Origin: Prunella strophiata
Taxonomy: Eukaryota; Chordata; Aves; Passeriformes; Prunellidae
Length of the DNA stretch: 64,000 nt
Assembly: GCA_036583965.1 (NCBI GenBank)
Contig: JAZBQD010000014.1
Coordinates: 1,575,001-1,639,000, forward strand
Direction of reading: 5' to 3'
In this document: positions 61,300-64,000 of the stretch, one piece after another
How positions within the stretch are numbered: position 1 is the stretch's first letter
Layout: every line of letters begins with the position of its first letter
The notes under the pieces: generated by a model
Database searches by the model: none
The model's input: only the letters and a program-made list of their open reading frames with translations
Told to the model about the DNA's origin: nothing
Translations under genes and position numbers: made by a program

Positions 61300-62010
61300 A
61301 GGAAAACAAGAAAAAACAAAAACAACAACAACAACAAAAAAATCCACACACAAAAAAACCTCCAAACCACAAAAACAAAACAAGAAAAAACAAACCAAAA
61401 AAAAAAAAACAACCCCCAAAACAACAAAACAATAAAAAAAGCCAAACAAAACTCCCCCCAAAAAACACCCAAAAAAACCCCCAAAACAAATTAAAAACAA
61501 CAAAAAAGACCGACCAAAAAAAAAAAAAAACAACAACAACAAAAAAACCCAAACAAATAAAAAACAACAAAAAAACCCAAACAAATAAAAAACAACAAAA
61601 AAACCCAAACAAATAAAAAACAACAAAAAAAAAAAAAACCCAAACAAAAAACCAAACAAATAAAAAACAACAAAAAAAACCCAAACAAATAAAAAACAAC
61701 AAAAAAACCCAAACAAATAAAAAACAACAAAAAAACCCAAACAAATAAAAAACAACAAAAAAAACCCAAACAAATAAAAAACAACAAAAAAACCCAAATA
61801 AAAAAAACAACAAAAAACCCAAACAAATAAAAGAAACAACAAAAAAACCCAAACAAAAAGCTACCCAAAAACCAAACAAATAAAAAACAACAAAAAAACC
61901 CAAACAAATAAAAAACAACAAAAAAACCCAAACAAATAAAAAACAACAAAAAAACCCAAACAAATAAAAAACAACAAAAAAACCCAAACAAACAAATACA
62001 AAACCCTCAA
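61300..62010. repeat. A-rich region with 28-bp minisatellite
   Basis: From 61300 to about 61540 it is irregular A/C-rich sequence. From about 61545 to 61995 it is about 15 copies of a roughly 28-bp unit, cccaaacaaataaaa followed by aacaacaaaaaaa, with length changes in the A runs. It sits about 300-1000 bp upstream of the RERGL start. Minus-strand frames of up to 269 codons across it are artefacts of T-rich DNA. Confidence 0.95.
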
Positions 62011-62202
62011 AAAACCAACAAATCCAATACCCAACCTCTGTATGTGTGTGTGTGTATGTGTGTTTGGTTTTGCTCTAAGCTTGTTTTGCAGGCTTGTCAT
62101 CATTTTCTACCAGGAATATGAAAGTGAAGAAACTAAAGTGGTTTTGGGGTTTTTTTCTTGGTTGGTTGAGTTTTTTTTAAGTGATTCTGGGGGTAATCTT
62201 CC

Positions 62203-62205
<3 letters not shown>

Positions 62206-62235
<30 letters not shown>
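62206..62235. repeat. Poly(A) run, 30 bases
   Basis: Uninterrupted A tract. A (GT)n-type tract lies nearby at about 62040-62063. No retrotransposon body was recognised to its left. Confidence 0.9.
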
Positions 62236-62237
<2 letters not shown>

Positions 62238-63028
62238 GGTTTGCACTTGTCTGTTCTCTGCCCCAAGTTTGGAAACTCTCATCTAACTCTTACTAGAGCT
62301 CTAATCTTGTAAAAAAAACTTCTGTGGGCTTGCCTTTTGTTCCTGAGAATGTTTTTGCTGAGTTTAGATTTGGAGTTATGAGGTGCATGGTGTTCAGCTA
62401 AGACTTGCAGTACACCTGTGAAAAGAGAAAATAGTGAAATTGTAAAATCCTACAGATGTGGAAGATGAGTTAGAAAGGGCTTACCCCCCTGAAAAGACAC
62501 CCTGTGTCTGCTGTACCTCCTTTTTTTGAGGTTCCTCAAGTGCTCTCTAATGTCTGTTTGGTTCTGAGCATACACCAAATACATCTGTGCAAAGGTTTAC
62601 TTAATCCACTGAAATAAGAGATTTACATGTTGGTTGCACTTTCATACTTGTTCTGTTCATGTTTATTTGGTTTATATAACTTTAGTATGCTTATTCTGAT
62701 ATTTTTACTTTCTTCTGATGCAGCTGTTGTGAAAATTTTATAAATCATTCAATGAAGCACTGCTGCAGTGTGCTTGCAGGGGGTATTCCAGGTACAAGAG
62801 ATTTCCATGAGCTCAAGGAAACAGGCAGGTGAGGTATTTGAATTTTTTGGGTTTTTTTTTTTTTTGTTACAGCTGATGGGAATGCTTACTGTAAGAAAAG
62901 ATAGTTAAAAATTAACAGGCAGATGCAACTTGGCTCTAAAGTCCCTGCTCAGAAGTTGCTCAGGGCTGGAGGTGTGATCAGAGGATATCAGCTATGTCAT
63001 CTGGTTTGCTTTGCGGAGGTTTTTGCAG
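62236..63028. other. Intergenic DNA, nothing recognised
   Basis: Upstream flank of RERGL. No exon of a neighbouring gene and no named repeat was seen. Confidence 0.6.
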
Positions 63029-63335
63029 AATCACAGAATGGTCTGGGTTGGAAGGGACCTTAAAGATCATCCATTTCCAACCCTCTGCCTTGGGCAGAGA
63101 CACTTACCCTATCCCAGGGTGCTCACAGCCCCATCCAGCCTGGCCTTGGAACACTGCCAGGGATGGGGCAGCCACAGCTTCTCTGGGCACCCTGTGCCAG
63201 GGCCTCCCCACCCTCAGGGTAAAGATTTTTTTCCTGATATCTTCTCTAACCCTACTGTCTTTCAGTTTGAAACCATTCTCCCTTGTCCTGTTCTGCTGTT
63301 GCTTGCTCACAAAACAAAAGTTACTAAAGGGTCCA
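63029..63335 (-). mobile_element. CR1 LINE, 3' end fragment
   Basis: The best-preserved CR1 here. Antisense order: 'agaatcacagaatggtctgg', 'gttggaagggaccttaaaga', 'ccatccagcctggccttgg', 'cctgtgccagggcctcccc', 'tctttcagtttgaaacc' and 'ctcccttgtcctgttctgc'. It ends before a T run at about 63350. Low divergence suggests a younger insertion than the copies further left. Confidence 0.95.
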
Positions 63336-64000
63336 AAAGAACTTTAGTCTTTTTTTTTTTTTTTTTCTTTTGTGGCTATTTTGACATTTGTTTTTGAAAT
63401 AGCAGGAAGCTGAGATCACTAGGCTTGAGCCAATATTAGTGTAACAGGCAGAATTTGATATTTTACTATTCCATATACATTGAAACCACTGCAACAGGAC
63501 AGAGAGACTTTACAGGAAGCTTAGCATCAATACTGAGGATATGGCAGCTTGTTAAAAATCAAATGCTGTGGTACTAAGTGTTGTACTTGAGATGTGAATT
63601 GTCCAAATTCTTATTTCAAGCCCTCTGCAGAGGGAAGAACAGAATCCAGGTCTCTGTTCCCATTATTTGAACTTAACTACATAAACACATCCCTTGCCTA
63701 AACAGCAGACATGATGACCAAATTAGGGTGTTGCACATGTTAAAGAATGTACTGCCTGGGACTTTTTATTTCTTTTAGCAAAACAACAACAACAAAAAAG
63801 TTAAGAAGACTGAGATGATTTGTTGTGTGTATTTGGTATGCATATAATTTAAAGCATTAGAGAAATTAAGTTTAATTGAAGATTAATAAATGTGAATGTT
63901 TCTTTCCTGAAAGACTATTTTTCTCCAGCCCTTCCTAGAACTAAGTGGAACTGAGAAAATTTATAATAGGAGGAACTCCTGAATATGCATTTTTCTGTCC
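63336..64000. other. Intergenic DNA to the window edge
   Basis: AT-rich, with a T run at about 63350-63366. No gene or further repeat recognised. Confidence 0.6.

Noticed and set aside
61178..61987. 269-codon minus-strand frame rich in Phe, Val and Leu resembling membrane segments
   Set aside because: Produced by T-rich low-complexity DNA with a 28-bp period. The hydrophobic pattern follows directly from TTT and GTT codons.
61270..64000. Exons of the neighbouring gene PIK3C2G
   Set aside because: Expected on this side from mammalian gene order, but no frame shows kinase, C2 or PX sequence.

Overview
This window is vertebrate nuclear DNA from a bird, probably a songbird. The evidence is many CR1 LINE 3' fragments in both orientations, solo LTRs of types I recognise from songbird genomes, intron-split genes with GT..AG junctions, a CpG-rich promoter, and long AT-rich gene-free stretches. 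There are no bacterial-style operons. Nearly all open reading frames in the window are chance or low-complexity frames.

One protein-coding gene is supported: RERGL (RERG/RAS-like), on the minus strand in five coding exons, 54863-55145, 56240-56388, 58212-58285, 60816-60872 and 60959-61010. They join in frame with canonical GT..AG introns to give a complete 204-residue protein from an ATG at 61008-61010 to a TAA at 54863-54865. It is a degenerate Ras-family G protein. The P-loop, NKxD and SA motifs are present, but the switch I Thr and the DTAG core are replaced and there is no C-terminal CAAX box. Exons 1 and 2 lie in a CpG-rich promoter region crowded by a 12-bp minisatellite inside intron 2 and a 28-bp A-rich minisatellite upstream of the start.

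Layout. Positions 1-19170 are intergenic, with a minus-strand solo LTR (4748-5150), a plus-strand solo LTR with a perfect 6-bp target-site duplication (9273-9580), three CR1 fragments, and a pair of inverted copies of an unnamed 160-bp repeat (10337-10497 and 16314-16470). Positions 19175-24094 are a 4.9-kb AT-rich satellite with a 23-bp unit that becomes perfectly homogeneous at its right end. Positions 24095-54455 are intergenic, with a duplicated AT-rich segment, a 9-bp pyrimidine satellite, CR1 pieces, MIR-like SINE relics and two further LTRs. Positions 54455-61270 hold RERGL, its downstream flank and its promoter. Positions 61300-64000 hold the A-rich minisatellite, a 30-base A run and another CR1.

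In mammals RERGL sits beside a large gene desert on one side and PIK3C2G on the other. The long gene-free left arm fits that arrangement (established gene order plus inference). I saw no PIK3C2G exon. Two AT-rich blocks with clustered homeodomain and POU-type motifs (7380-7870 and 30235-30560) are candidate regulatory elements, on inference only.
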